From the NCBI GenBank assembly GCA_037893225.1, contig JAZGUH010000105.1:1488001-1552000 (forward strand): DNA of 64,000 nt, read 5' to 3'. Positions 33,650-44,606 of this stretch are shown in pieces. The notes below the pieces were generated by a model, which did no database searches, was not told where the DNA came from, and was given only the letters and a program-made list of their open reading frames with translations. The stretch's first letter is position 1; the number at the start of each line of letters is the position of its first letter. The position numbers and the translations under genes were made by a program. Source of the stretch: Hippasteria phrygiana (lineage: Eukaryota > Echinodermata > Asteroidea > Valvatida > Goniasteridae).

Positions 33650-33875
33650 TTTACCTTCTCAGTCCCCCCCCCCATAAAACCGCGACAAAAAGTTATTCAT
33701 TTCGGAATCAGTTAAAGCTCAATTGTTGTTCCAGCGTGTCTTGCAAATTCATTTAATTGTTTGCGTATTAAATTCGTTTCTTTGTGTTAGCAGCGTCAGT
33801 ACCACTACTACGAGTTCCAATATTCCGTCGTCTGTTAAGAGAACAAACCGCAGTTCGGGAACATCGTCCGCCATT
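33650..33875 (-). pseudogene. broken second copy of the Crypton-like exon
   Basis: This stretch is the tandem counterpart of 32938-33161. It retains words such as GTTAGCAGCGTCAG and CCGTCGTCTGTTA, but has small deletions near 33700-33780 and a run of eight or more cytosines. Together these destroy the reading frame. Confidence 0.6.
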
Positions 33876-34154
33876 TTCTGTTAATGACAGCTGTGTTGTA
33901 GCGCCACCAACAGTGACTGTGAAATTAGGGAAGTTCTATTAAACACGTACCGTTTGATAGAACTTCTACTTTTTGCGGTGCGGGTTCGCGTCGTGCGATT
34001 GGACGAATAGTTCAGTGCACGTGATCGACGATCCACCAATCAGATGACAGGGATTTATTCAGGTGTTGTATAATATGCATTTAATAGAGAACCTGCATAG
34101 ATAACAAAACCCTTTAGAAGATAACAATAGAGAATTCCCGCTCTCGTCCCCTAG

Positions 34155-34374
34155 TTACCTGTACCCAGACGGAGTGGAGGAGAATCCAGACCTGACCTCT
34201 ATCAACACCAAGCCCATGGAGGAGCACATCCTTGTCTCCCAGGACCAGTACGCCTTGTACTGCGAGATGGGCTCCACCTTCCAGCTCTGCAAGATCTGCA
34301 CCGAGAACAACAAGGATATCCGGCTTGAGCCGTGCGGCCATCTCCTCTGCTCCTCTTGCCTCAATGCCTGGCAG
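34155..34374 (+). CDS. CBL: CBL exon: end of SH2, linker helix and first part of RING
   Basis: The exon encodes YLYPDG through CLNAWQ. It contains the linker helix with both regulatory tyrosines: QY at 34249-34251 and LY at 34258-34260, equivalent to Y368 and Y371 in human CBL. It then carries the first six zinc ligands of the C3HC4 RING: CKIC, followed by [10 protein letters not shown]. The isoleucine of CKIC and the tryptophan of NAWQ are the residues that contact the E2 enzyme in CBL structures. The exon ends with a complete CAG codon before GTAAAT. From memory, human CBL has an additional intron within this stretch (before codon 366); it is absent here. The length of 220 nt equals the sum of the two human exons as I recall them. 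Confidence 0.96.
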
Positions 34375-34381
34375 GTAAATG

Positions 34382-34426
34382 AACGGTGCAGGGTTCAAAT
34401 CCTGCCTGTTGCACCGCCCTGGTGCG
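34382..34426. repeat. tRNA-like T-arm fragment just inside the intron after the CBL RING exon
   Basis: GGTGCAGGGTTCAAATCC followed by TGCCTGTTGCACC contains a box B word GGTTCAAATCC within an imperfect hairpin. It begins about eight bases after the exon end at 34374. It is probably the tail of a decayed SINE. Confidence 0.45.
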
Positions 34427-36224
34427 GCAAAATACAAGCGTATACCCAACGGGAACAAGAAGTTCAAATAGCAAATGTGATCAAGCAAAACCAGTCTGAA
34501 GTAGGCCCTGCTCAGTTTTGGGATTTTTACATATATTCATTTGTAGCGTACTTCAAGCTCCATATTAGTAAACACCCCATGTGAATACGACCTTTGGTTA
34601 AAAAGTTACAAATATTTGAACACCGGCACATTAAAAAGAAGGAAACTGAGAAAGTCAAGTTTAAAGTTACAGTACTTTAACCCTCCTACTATTTAAAAGG
34701 TCAAAATCAGTCAAAATTTCCTTCCACCTCCCCTGCTATACTTCTACACAGACATGATCAGATTACATGTGGTTTTGTACTATGGCAGGAGGGTCAAAAA
34801 CAATCACCTTGACTGATTTTGACCCATACAACAACATGGCTCAGAATGTATGTTTGCATAGGAGGTTAATTGAGTCATTTTTAGCACACTTATACTACAT
34901 GTCACAACAAAGTTGTGAAAGAAGAATGTTTTTTCCCTTCTGTTTTTGTCAAAAAGTCAATTTTGATTTTTTTTCACCCCTACGAACATTGGCCCATATC
35001 TCAAAACAAGGATTGCCGAGTTCCGACTGATTTTACTTGATCGCTTCACAAATAATAATAGGCCATGTAATAATCACTTACAAATCAGTGAAAATCAGAT
35101 AATCCACATGGTCATTGCAATCGAATTTAACGAGGGGTGTGAAATCAGGCCGCAAAATCGCCCTCTCCTGCCTTTTAACATGTTTAATTGTCCGTCATAA
35201 GCGACTGTTTCTTAGCACGTATGGACAGCCATTTGAAAAAAAAATATCAAATATGACAATCTTTTACGCTAAAAAAAACAACTTTCGCAAATTAATATAC
35301 AATTCCATATTTTTTCTGAAAAGGGTACATTCTTAAAAGGCAACGGAGAATACATTGTTAATTCTCCTATTATTTATACAAGTACGTCTGGAAGATGTGG
35401 CATTCCATACAAGGGTGTCGACAGCTTCATGGTGGCGCTATCATGAAAACAAATAGCAGCCCCCTGATGATCTGAATGCGGTTCCAACTTTCTCGTCAAT
35501 ATGGCCTAAAAAGTAGGACATGCTCCGTTCAATTCCACTGACAACCTTCATTTTTTGATTCAGGACGTTAAACTGAGTAGAAAACACAAGTGAACCTAAT
35601 TGCCCAACCGGTACTTTCTGAACTTTTTTTTACGGTAGTGTATGTAACATGGCCTATAAGTGATTTAGTCATAAGACAGGCACACTGTATTTCCAACTAC
35701 CTGTATTAACACCTGTAATATACCCCAGTGCTGGCATAACGCCATAATTTTCATATCCATGCGAAACTGCAAAAAGTATACTGGTAGAAGATCTTTCATT
35801 ATGTTGGAAAAAAATAACTTGATGGCTGCTTTTAATAACGGGATGAAAGTGTGATTACCTGCTCTTTAATACATGTAAGTCATAAATAAACTAAGGTGCA
35901 TGTACGCTGTTAATGGACCGAGTTGAAGGGGAGGTCTTTTAACAGTGGCCACAACCCTCCCAGGTCTGGTCATCACATTTTTATCCCCATTCATAAATGC
36001 CTTCTTATGAAAAAAAAATCTCCTGTAAAAAGGACAAAATGGCAAGCTTTTCACCCCCGCTTTATTTTCAATTAGCACAGAACAAAGCGCATGTCAGCCA
36101 GGTGTGCGCATGAAGGCACTCCGCAGCTTGTCTGCCGCGCGCTTGCATGCACGCACGAGATCGCACGAGATACAGCGTTTTATACGCATGCATTAGCATT
36201 GTCTAACATGTGAACTTCATTACT
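34427..36224. other. no recognisable feature
   Basis: Start of the 27-kb RING-splitting intron. A small inverted pair (AGGTCAAAATCAGTCAAAA near 34698 and TTGACTGATTTTGACCC near 34812) may be a decayed MITE. Otherwise nothing is visible. Confidence 0.5.
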
Positions 36225-36274
36225 TTTTGTGCTTAACAGGCTCTCCACCAGTAGGAACAGTAAACTACACACAC

Positions 36275-36470
36275 ACACCTGTGTGTGTAAACGGGTGCAA
36301 TCAGGGGTCCTCCTATTGTCTTTTGTTTGTACTTTAACTTTTTCGGAAGGCCTCACATTGGTTTTGTACACGATTTTCAAACGGGGACCTTTCTCAATCG
36401 GGGACCCTATTGTCCTCTTTTGTTAAAGGTCCCCTATTGAATGCAAAAACAAACTCACACACACACATGT
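36275..36470 (+). repeat. dispersed MITE-like repeat, copy 3
   Basis: The family order is GTGTGTGTAAACGGG, CTCCTATTGTC, TTTTTCGGAAGGCC, TTTTGTACACGATTTTC, GTTAAAGGTCCCC. It is flanked by CACACA runs on both sides. Confidence 0.65.
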
Positions 36471-37322
36471 ATAGTGTTGGGCGACTCAGTTGACTCAAGT
36501 CAGAGTCGCGACTATTAATGCTAGTCGCGACTACCGACTCCCGCTATTGACAAAGTCGACTTTTTCCAGGTTTCAAAATGCCTAAATCTGACCATGATAA
36601 TGTTTTGTCATGCATATTATGCTATGTGCGTGTATTGGTTTATTATCACGCGTTTTGAGCGGCATTTCCGCTGAGTTCCGCGCTCTTTGTATCGTCCCCC
36701 CCGCTCCGCTCTTTTTGCTTGACTCCGTGTTTTTAAGTTCGTCAGCACAAATTTTTACGCGGAGATTTAAGTCGTTATTTGAGGCTGTGTCTGAATCACT
36801 TGGTGTACATGTACATCGTGCATGTCGTATCGATGTCCGGTCGGGAGTACAATATATATATGCGCATGCGGCAAACAAGTATGGTATGAAAACCCTTCTG
36901 AGCGTGCGTATTGTGCAGAGCGAGTCTGTTGTTTGGGGGACGTTAACAGTCTCAAATCTTCCAATTTTAATATGATTTTGCATGCACCCTAGGGGGTTAG
37001 GGTTAAATCATGCAACACCAAAGTTCATAGTCGGGTTCCGCTATCATGTAGTGACGAATACCTATGTATCAAGTCCGGTAGCTAGACATTCACATTCATT
37101 CTGCAACTTCATACTCGATCCGCATGATCGCTAGCTAGTTTTGTTCATAAAACCCTGCCAATAACCAACAAAGATTTGGATCATCAAGGATAAGCATTTC
37201 AATTAAAACTTTCGACAAATTGCGACAAGAAGTGGTTAAGTGTGCGATAATCGGCTGCACGGATAATTCCACGTGTTTTCAATGTTTTAGTTATGGTACT
37301 TATTGCCGTTTAAGTGGTGCGG
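36471..37322. other. no recognisable gene
   Basis: A GTCGCGACTA-rich palindromic patch lies at 36490-36560, and GGGGGTTAGGGTTAA at about 36990 looks like a terminus of the CCTAACC-ended family. Open frames on both strands at 36580-36980 are mutual shadows without recognisable domains. Confidence 0.45.
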
Positions 37323-38691
37323 ACTACAATCAGTGTTCGATTTAGACGGGTGCACGCATGCACTGGTGCATGTACTTTCTCCTCTGTGCACGTAAACCTC
37401 TGGTACAACGTGCACGCTGTGCATGTACTTTTTTAGGCCTGTACCTGCTGGTATATTTCTCCATGTTGAACAACGTATCACAACGCGCACCCGATTTATT
37501 GCACGCAACGATCGACATGATGTGTGCGTGCCTGCATATTACCATCGTTGTAGTCTTGGTCAAGTGCAAACAACTGCAACCGATCTGCTACCGTATTATT
37601 CCCAATGTACAATGTACGTACATGCAGCTAACATTGACTTGAGAAAAGACTCGTTAACCCGGCCCCCGCGACCTGGGGTTAGAGCAATTGATCAATAAAG
37701 CCAACCCCAAAAGCGCATCTGCGCGTGCGCATTGCTTTGTTGCTAGTCTTTGTCAAGTGCAAGCAACCGCACTGAATGCCACCGTCTTATTCCCAGTGTA
37801 CAATGCGTACATGCATCTAACACGAAGCGAAAGTCGTCTTGAGAAACGACAAATGCGTGCGGCACATGCATTTTGCACAAGACATGCAAGACAATGTTTT
37901 TGACAGCTCACGTGTGATTTGGGCGTCCATGGTATAAATTATCAGCTGTTACTAATCAACAGTGTTGAAATAGAAACAAACGCTCGTCTTTCTAGTGCCG
38001 CAAGGAAGCCAACTGAAGGTAAATGTCGTAGTACTCCAACTACTCAACAAGTGAAGCCTTGTCATCAACCCTGCCCCGATTGCCGGCGCAGCCCCGGGCT
38101 GATTCGCGATCTCTCGGTGGCCGGCCCTGATATTAAATTTTAGCGGAACCGAGCTCAGTCCCGGCAGGTCTGATCCCGTTGGGCCCAATCTCATGATGCT
38201 GTACACGTGGTGATTTCCATCAGGTATTTAAAAGAAAAATTATTCCTCCGTTCTTCCGGTAAGGAAAAAGTGACGTCATCACAATAATATCGCGATATTT
38301 TTGGGCCAATATTGCGATATCAAAATATCGAACAGCCTTCTGACACCGTGGAACATGATACTACAGTAGTAACGTAACTTCAGCTTCGCCTTCGTCTTCT
38401 CGCGATCGTGTCAGAGATTGCTAATTACCACTGATGAAATAAACAAACGGCGAATACCAATTGTACAAAAACACATTCTATTTACAAAGCAAAACAATAG
38501 CTACATTTGAAAATTTGTAGGAATACACATATTTTAAAACAACAAATATGTCAACCTATTGTTCTTTTGGGTTATGACTTGTGTGCACACTATTTTGTGC
38601 ATGTAAAATTTATTTTGTGCATGTAACTTTTTCGGTCTACATGCACCAGTGCATGCGATTTTTTGTTTCTAAATCGACCTCTGACTACAAT
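37323..38691. mobile_element. 1.35-kb hAT-type non-autonomous element
   Basis: The perfect 8-bp direct repeat ACTACAAT (37323-37330 and 38684-38691) flanks inverted ends CAGTGTTCGATTTAG / CTAAATCGACCTCTG. Near both ends GCATGCACTGGTGCATG-type palindromes recur. Inside, a segment with GTCAAGTGCAA and ATTCCCAATGTACAATG is duplicated (about 37553-37650 and 37745-37853). 8-bp duplications and CAG ends are typical of hAT. No transposase remains. Confidence 0.85.
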
Positions 38692-38696
38692 GTACC

Positions 38697-38885
38697 AGTG
38701 ATGTAGTCAAGACCATCACAAGACCCTGCAAGACCAACACAAGACCATCACAAGACCTTCAGTCTTAATTCAAGTCGCAAGCTATTCGAATGAACTGTAA
38801 TAAAAGCATTCCTTTGTCATGGTTTATGCCTGTTACTTGTGCCTGTAACAAGCTGGTCTTGTGCATGGTCTTGAGCCTGGTCTGA
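38697..38885 (+). repeat. CAAGTCC/CAAGACC repeat element, copy a
   Basis: It begins GATGTAGTCAAGACC, repeats CATCACAAGACCCTGC-like words, holds AAGCTATTCGAATGA and CATTCCTTTGTCAT (family core), and ends with reversed GGTCTTG words. The family has several other copies with different internal expansions. Confidence 0.8.
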
Positions 38886-39593
38886 TTTTTAGGTAAAGTT
38901 TAAATTTCGTGAAAAATACAGATTTTCTGAGCAAAATACATTGTACTGACACGGAAATGCGTTTGAATAGAATGGCAGCTCTGTACATGTACATGTATGC
39001 ATTGTTTTTATCAATAATGTCAAACCAATTTCTAAAATTAATCATCCAAAACTCATTGACTCCAGAAAAATACATGTTGCCCAACACAACAGTGAAAGCA
39101 TTTATGAAAACCTGAAGTATATATTGGGCCAAAAAAATATATAGCTCTGCTTCCAGTTACCCGACCTACCCTAATTTCACAGCTTGCGACCCTAAAAATT
39201 GTATCGGCAAGTAAAAAATTAATTAAAGAAATCAATTAAATAATATAATCCTGTTGTCTTTTCTGTCTTCACAAAACACCTCTCAACAACCTATTTACAT
39301 TGAAAATGCTATTTTTTTAGAAGAAACCTCCGTTGTTTTTACAAGTTCCCTTCGCGATTACAAGTTCCCTTCGGTGCGTGATTTCATATCACCGTGATGA
39401 AAACACGTGCGTAATGCTCAATGCAGCAAATGCTGTATTGGTTCCCGCCGCGCCGCCCACTAAAAGTGCCAAAGAAGGCATGATGGAAATGCGCCAACCA
39501 GTCTATGCATTATGGCCGACCAACGTAGCGTAACACTGCAGAGTGCACTGCAGTTCCAGGTCAGATCTGACATCGTAGAAATGCCAAGTAAAC
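38886..39593. other. no recognisable feature
   Basis: AT-rich intron; short open frames only. Confidence 0.5.
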
Positions 39594-39945
39594 ATCTATG
39601 GAGAAAGAAGATTTCTGCAAGTTAATTCACAGAACTTGATCTCTCTCTTGTCTGTGTATGTATTTTCCGTGGTCATGAATTTATTTTGAGGTTGTACCGC
39701 TTGTACTTGAAGGGATAGCGCAGCGTGTTTCCCGACATTTCCTGCCGCAACACGAGGTTCGTCGCCCGCCACACACAGTGCATCACGCACGCTTACCGCA
39801 CGACAAACGGAGAGTGTTGGCCAGTTTCCCGTCGTGACTAGCATTGTGCATAGTGTGGTGTGCACGACCTAAATTCTCTATTATTTTTAAGAATAACATG
39901 TATCGACCATAAATATTTTTGACATTAATTAAGGCAAGTTTTTTT
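39594..39945 (-). repeat. dispersed ~330-bp repeat, copy 2
   Basis: Reverse-orientation counterpart of 690-1021. The ends do not show inverted repeats. It includes CCTGCCGCAACACGAGGTTC. Confidence 0.75.
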
Positions 39946-40980
39946 CACTTTTTGTATCCAATTTTTTGTATAGTTTTCATAGCGTAAATGCAAATAGTTC
40001 AGACTGAAATTCGCATGTATACATGTAATTGAATACCCCATTCAATCAGCAAAAAAACAAATTCCGACCTACAATGTACATTGTACCTACCCTATTTTTT
40101 AAAGGCATGAAGAAGCATTCTTTTTGGGCCTTCCTAGTGACTGGTATTCATCTGTTGTTTGCTTACCATGAATAACACATGGAGTTTTTGGCTGGTAACC
40201 TGTTTCTACAAAGCAAGATTTTTTTGTTTGTGCTGATCAGCACCTCCCTGACATTGGCCTGAGATATTGTGAAATGGAAACTTCATGAAACTTTAAGGGT
40301 TGTCTTTCCTTTCACTGGACCAGCACAACATTCAAGTGTTTTAGATTTTAACATTTGAGTTAATCCTACGAAACTGATTGTTCTCAAGTTGTACAGCCAT
40401 ACATACATTTGTACACGTGTACATCTACCAGTTGTGACCACAACAAGGAATTTGAGATCCCTACACACAGCAAGCACACTCATTTCGTTTTCAATATGCC
40501 TGATTAGACATGTACTTTGGCTTCATGAAGACACATTCTGGTAACAATAGGCTGTTGATACAATGTAGTCTGTATTATAACACCTCATCCACAGATTCTG
40601 TGTCTTGATTGGCCAAGAGCGAGTCACATGGCATTTTCAATTTTTGCTATCTTCCTGTGCATGGCCAAAAGTACTATACCCATATGTAGCAACCAAAGTA
40701 CTATACCATTAGCAACCAAAGTACTATACCCATGGCGCGGTATTTGTGTGCAGATGCATGCGGGTGTGCGCGTTGAGCGTTGCGCGTAACGCGTATTGTT
40801 CCAAAGTGCCAGCGCTGCAGAGCTGGGTTCAAACATGTCGTTAAAGGGTGGTTTTGAAAAAGAGCAAATAAATTTTCCACTAATTTTGTATTGAAATAGA
40901 AGTCAATTTTAACTGTATTTAGATTAAAATAATGTTAACATTTTAAAATCAAGCAGAATCTGTGGCTGAGGTGTTATCAA
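39946..40980. other. no gene; one MITE fragment
   Basis: At 40135-40220 a fragment (TGACTGGTATTCATCTGTTG to TTTTTGGCTGGTAACCTG) matches the interior of the GGGGCCAATTTCAT MITE at 59977. A short tandem of AGCAACCAAAGTACTATACC occurs at 40690-40730. Confidence 0.6.
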
Positions 40981-41144
40981 ACAAATATTTACTGCTTTTA
41001 TCTCGTGGTGTGGTAAAACTAGCCTCCCTCGGTGATCCATGGAGCGTTCTATTTTCCCTCGGCTTTGCCTCGGAAAAATAGAATGCTCAATGGATCACCT
41101 CGGGAGGCTAGTTTTACTACACCACTCAAGCAGTAAATATTTGT
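40981..41144. mobile_element. palindromic MITE, ~80-bp arms
   Basis: The sequence from ACAAATATTTACTGC to GCAGTAAATATTTGT is a long imperfect palindrome. It includes AAAACTAGCCTCCCTCGG and its complement, with a small loop at CTCGGCTTTGCCTCGG. Confidence 0.85.
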
Positions 41145-41316
41145 ATACTAGAAAGAACTCAAATCAAAACAACTACTTAAGGGCTTTTTTGTAGGTCACA
41201 AATACTATTAAACATGTATCAGTCTCTGTCAGTTTAGATGATGTTGATTGCTGAGAGAAGTCTGCATCATTTTTTATTTTTATGTACATGTAGATTGCGT
41301 ATTGGAAAATCAAACA

Positions 41317-41606
41317 TGAAATACCAAATAAGGGACTTTCGAAAGCTACTTTTTAACAAGTCCCCTCTAGCGCAGCACAGCCCGCTGGGGCCAATTGTCT
41401 AAAAGTCGTCGCTGCGGGCGGCAAACAAATCGACATCATAGGACGAACTCCCCTTTTGTGCCTGGTGCTAGACACAAAAGGGGAGTTCGTCCTATGACGT
41501 CAAATTGTTTGCTGCCCACAAGCGATGACTTTTAGACAATGGCCCCAGCGGGCTAGAGGGGACTTGATAAAAATAGCTCTCAAAAGTCACTTTTTTGGTA
41601 TTTCAT
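41317..41606. mobile_element. palindromic MITE, ~130-bp arms
   Basis: It runs from TGAAATACCA to TGGTATTTCA and folds on itself over almost its full length (GGACGAACTCCCCTTTTGTG with its complement near the centre, TTTTAGACAATGGCCCC with its partner further out). The loop is about 10 bases. Confidence 0.85.
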
Positions 41607-41640
41607 AGCAGAAATAATTTGCTGTTTGATAATTACAATC

Positions 41641-41856
41641 AGAGATGTTGTCAAGTCCATCACAAGTCCCTGCAAGTCCATCACAAGCCCTCCAGTCCTA
41701 ATCCCAATCACAAGCTATTCAAATGAGCTTAGACAAAGGCATTCCTTTGTCATTGTTCATCCAGTTACTTGTGACCGGCTTTATGAAAGGACTTCTGACT
41801 GGGCTTGTGAAAGTACTTGTGAAAGGACTTGTAGGGACTGGACTCCAACTCTAATT
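41641..41856 (+). repeat. CAAGTCC repeat element, copy b
   Basis: AGATGTTGTCAAGTCC at the left pairs with GGACTGGACTCCAACTCT at the right. The interior has the family core AAGCTATTCAAATGAGC and CATTCCTTTGTCATTG. Confidence 0.8.
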
Positions 41857-41987
41857 GCAATACACAATCTACATGTACATGTACAAAAATGTACATGAAA
41901 AATGATGCAGACTTCTCTCACCACTGAACTTCCTCTTTAATACATAATAATGAATTTGTATCTTACATGATGGGGATAGTGTTTGAC

Positions 41988-42605
41988 AGAGTTGTAGTCC
42001 AGTCCCTACAAGTCCTTTCGCAAGTCCAGTCAGAAGTCCTTTCATAAAGCCGGTCACAAGTAACTGGATGAACAATGACAAAATAATGCCTTTACCAAAG
42101 CTCATTTGAATAGCTTGTGATTGGAATTAGAACTGGAGGGCTTGTGAGGGACTTCAGGGTATCTGCAGGTTTTTAAAAAGTCTTAAAAAGTCTGAAATTT
42201 ACTTTTCTCAATTTAAGGCCTTAAAAAGCATTAAAAAGTATTAAAAAGTATTAAATTGAGTTCTCCAAGGTCTTAAAAAGAATGGCCAAAGCGAGTAATA
42301 ATGTTTTATCAGCTCGTAAATAACAATCCCAGAGCCTGTATAAAAAAATCAGCTTATTGGAACCCATAGCAATTTTTTCAGGAAAGCTGATCGCATGTGG
42401 CAGACACATTGTATTTACCGGGCGTTCCAATCCCGAGATCCAAAATCCACCCATACACCTAGTGTCGGTCCGCGTATTTTTGGTCTTAAATTTTGGTTAG
42501 GGCAGCATTAAAAGGGTCTTAAAAAGTCTTAAATTTGACATTCCGAAACATGCAGATACCCTGGACTTGCAGGGACCTGTGATGGACTTGACTATATCAC
42601 TGGTG
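41988..42605 (-). repeat. CAAGTCC repeat element, copy c, split by a nested transposon
   Basis: The element runs from AGAGTTGTAGTCCAGTCCC in reverse orientation and continues after 42563 with GACTTGCAGGGACCTGTGAT. The middle (42155-42563) is an inserted element with a GACTT duplication. Copies b and c form an inverted pair about 130 bases apart. Confidence 0.8.
42150..42568. mobile_element. CAGGGTATCTGCA-ended nested element, 5-bp duplication
   Basis: The ends CAGGGTATCTGCA and TGCAGATACCCTG are perfect inverted repeats of 13 bases, flanked by GACTT (42150-42154 and 42564-42568). The subterminal sequence repeats TCTTAAAAAGT and ATTAAAAAGT. The 5-bp duplication and CAGGG start resemble the element at 2651. 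It interrupts the older CAAGTCC element. Confidence 0.85.
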
Positions 42606-42931
42606 TTAGAGGCGCATGCACAAAAAGCAGTTGAGTTTATATGGCACGCATGCAAAACACTCTCTTGTGTGCGTGTACTAAACATACACGTACATGTACA
42701 TGTACATGTGCTACACGTAATAACAACCCACTTATCGCATACACACATGCATAGCACTTTTCCTGGTATTCACGCACTGTTCAAAAATAAGAAAGAACGG
42801 GGTGCAAAGCTGTTATTAACACAGGCCCCCCCAAAAACAAAAACAAACATTTATGAATGGCAATAAGTGTTAGGCCTATGACCCAATCTGTGCCAGTGAA
42901 AAAGAAGAAAGAAGTGGGCGCAAAGCTGTTA

Positions 42932-43156
42932 TTAACCCTTTGAAGCCGGATGACGGCAATAGCCGCAAAAAAAATTGCCATCAGGCCGAATGACATCTAC
43001 ATTGTATATGTACACGCCATTTTCTGCTGTTTCAATCCATTGTTGGATTATTGTGTACTAGTGTTACGCTTGGCTGCACTAAGCACATTGTTTCCATTTC
43101 GCTTGGCTGCAAAGCCGACCCAGCGCCTCACTGTAAATAACCGTACTCAATGGGTA
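42932..43156. mobile_element. TTAACCCCTTG MITE, diverged copy e
   Basis: It begins TTAACCCTTTGAAGCCGG, carries TTTCAATCCATTGTTGG, and ends CCGTACTCAATGGGTAAAC before a poly(C) tract (43159-43177). Confidence 0.7.
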
Positions 43157-43424
43157 AACCCCCCCCCCCCCCCAAAAAAAGGCATTTATGAATGGGAAAG
43201 TGTTATGACCCAATCTGTACCAGTCAGTTCCTCAGCTTGTTTGGAATGTGGCCACTGCATGTATTCCTTCATTAGTAGTGAGTTAGTATTGCAAAGCCCA
43301 TATCACTAATAAAGGACATTGCTGTCTTTTTCCTCTGTTAATCTAGCAATTCACATTTTGGTTTGGGGGGGTTCACAAATTTTAGTGCTTTTTGTAACAA
43401 TATTTCTGTACCCTGCAGAATGAC

Positions 43425-43492
43425 CAGTGGCTGTCATATGACTGTCATGTGACTTTCACATGACTTTCACGTGACTTTCACATGGCATTTGA
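43425..43492. repeat. short tandem repeat ATGTGACTTTCAC, about five units
   Basis: The 12- to 13-base words TGACTGTCATATG, TGACTGTCATGTG, ACTTTCACATG and ACTTTCACGTG repeat in a row. Confidence 0.7.
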
Positions 43493-43754
43493 TACATGAT
43501 ACATGTACATCACTTTTGGTTTCCATCACTGCTCTCAGATGGCAAAGCATAAAATTTGATACGTTTTTTTTTTTTCACACTTCAAATGATTGGAAACGTG
43601 CATTGTTTTCTTATCTTTCCATTTTTACATACATGCAGCTCATATCAATTTTTTTTTTTATTTTACTTTTAAATACATACTGCTCACAATGGTGTTTTGT
43701 CGTTGTACGGATGCATTATAGATATTCTGTACATCTGATTTGCATTTATATAAA

Positions 43755-44250
43755 GGTTGCGTTCGATTAGCTTACACTTTAAACACAGGGTTACACTGCA
43801 GGGAAGCCATGAAATGAGGCTTATCGAATGCTGCGGTGTATTCGCCTCAGCATTCTGGGAAAATTAAGGTCAAAGGTCGTTTGGTGCTGGAACTTTTAAA
43901 AATGTCGTCTGCTCTGCCGGAAATGTTTTAACCATGACTACATAATTATAAAATTCACAATTTGCACACAGTCTAGTCGCCAACTGTTGCCAATCTCAGG
44001 AAAATACACTCTTTGCTTTCCAATTTGTGTCGCAAGGCTGTAAAAATACTCCCGTCGAATTTGAGTTCCCCGCCATGTTTACGTGTTCAGCTAGGCGGTG
44101 ATGTCATTACAGCCGGGCAGCCACCAGAGACCCGCTCGCTAGCTGGGGTAGTGGTGGTTGACACCGGGACAGACACAAGTATCACGTGATGACTAATCGA
44201 ACGGTCTCGTGTAAGTTTCACTTGCACGTGTAAGCTAATCGAACGCACCC
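43755..44250. mobile_element. ~0.5-kb MITE with GCGTTCGATTAGCTTAC ends
   Basis: TTGCGTTCGATTAGCTTACA at the left matches, inverted, GTAAGCTAATCGAACGCA at the right. No ORF. It lies 24 bases from the next element. Confidence 0.8.
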
Positions 44251-44273
44251 ATAGAACATTAACAGAAAAGCCA

Positions 44274-44606
44274 GCATCTCAATAGCCTTGATCGAGGCTG
44301 TCAAGCTTGTTCCCTATTTACGAGCCCAGTGCTGGCCTGGCCTAAACGTACATGCACATACATGTACGTACGTACTCCCCCACACACATCTGTAAACAGT
44401 ACGAAGAATACAGGCTGTCTTTCGCCTCGACTATGCGTGTACGTATGGTGGAGACTGGTTACCAGGACTGGGCACCAGGACTGGGCACGTACATACTGGG
44501 TTCGTACGTACTGGGTTGTGTTGGCCAGCAGGTCAGCGCTGGGCGCTCGCTCAGCTCGTTAATAGGGAACAAAGCTTGACAGCCTTGATCAAGGCTAGCA
44601 TCTCAA
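44274..44606. mobile_element. 315-bp MITE with 9-bp target duplication (Mutator-like?)
   Basis: TAGCCTTGATCGAGGCTGTC and its partner GACAGCCTTGATCAAGGCTA are the inverted ends. The direct repeat GCATCTCAA flanks them at 44274-44282 and 44598-44606. 9-bp duplications point to Mutator-like elements. The internal GACTGGGCACCAGGACTGGG stretch is a small tandem duplication. Confidence 0.8.

Larger units (their letters stand above)
32710..34083 (-). repeat. tandem duplication (~712 bp period) of a transposon-like unit
   Basis: Each unit has a palindromic part of about 150 bp (GTGACAGATTGAATG paired with CATTCAATCTGTCAC), then a body bounded by ATACAACGCCTGAATAAA and TTTATTCAGGCGTTGTAT. The marker GTGACAGATTGAATG recurs about 711 bases apart, and CCATTTTNTGTNAATGACAG about 714 apart. 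The first unit keeps an open exon; the second has frameshifts and a poly(C). Confidence 0.75.
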
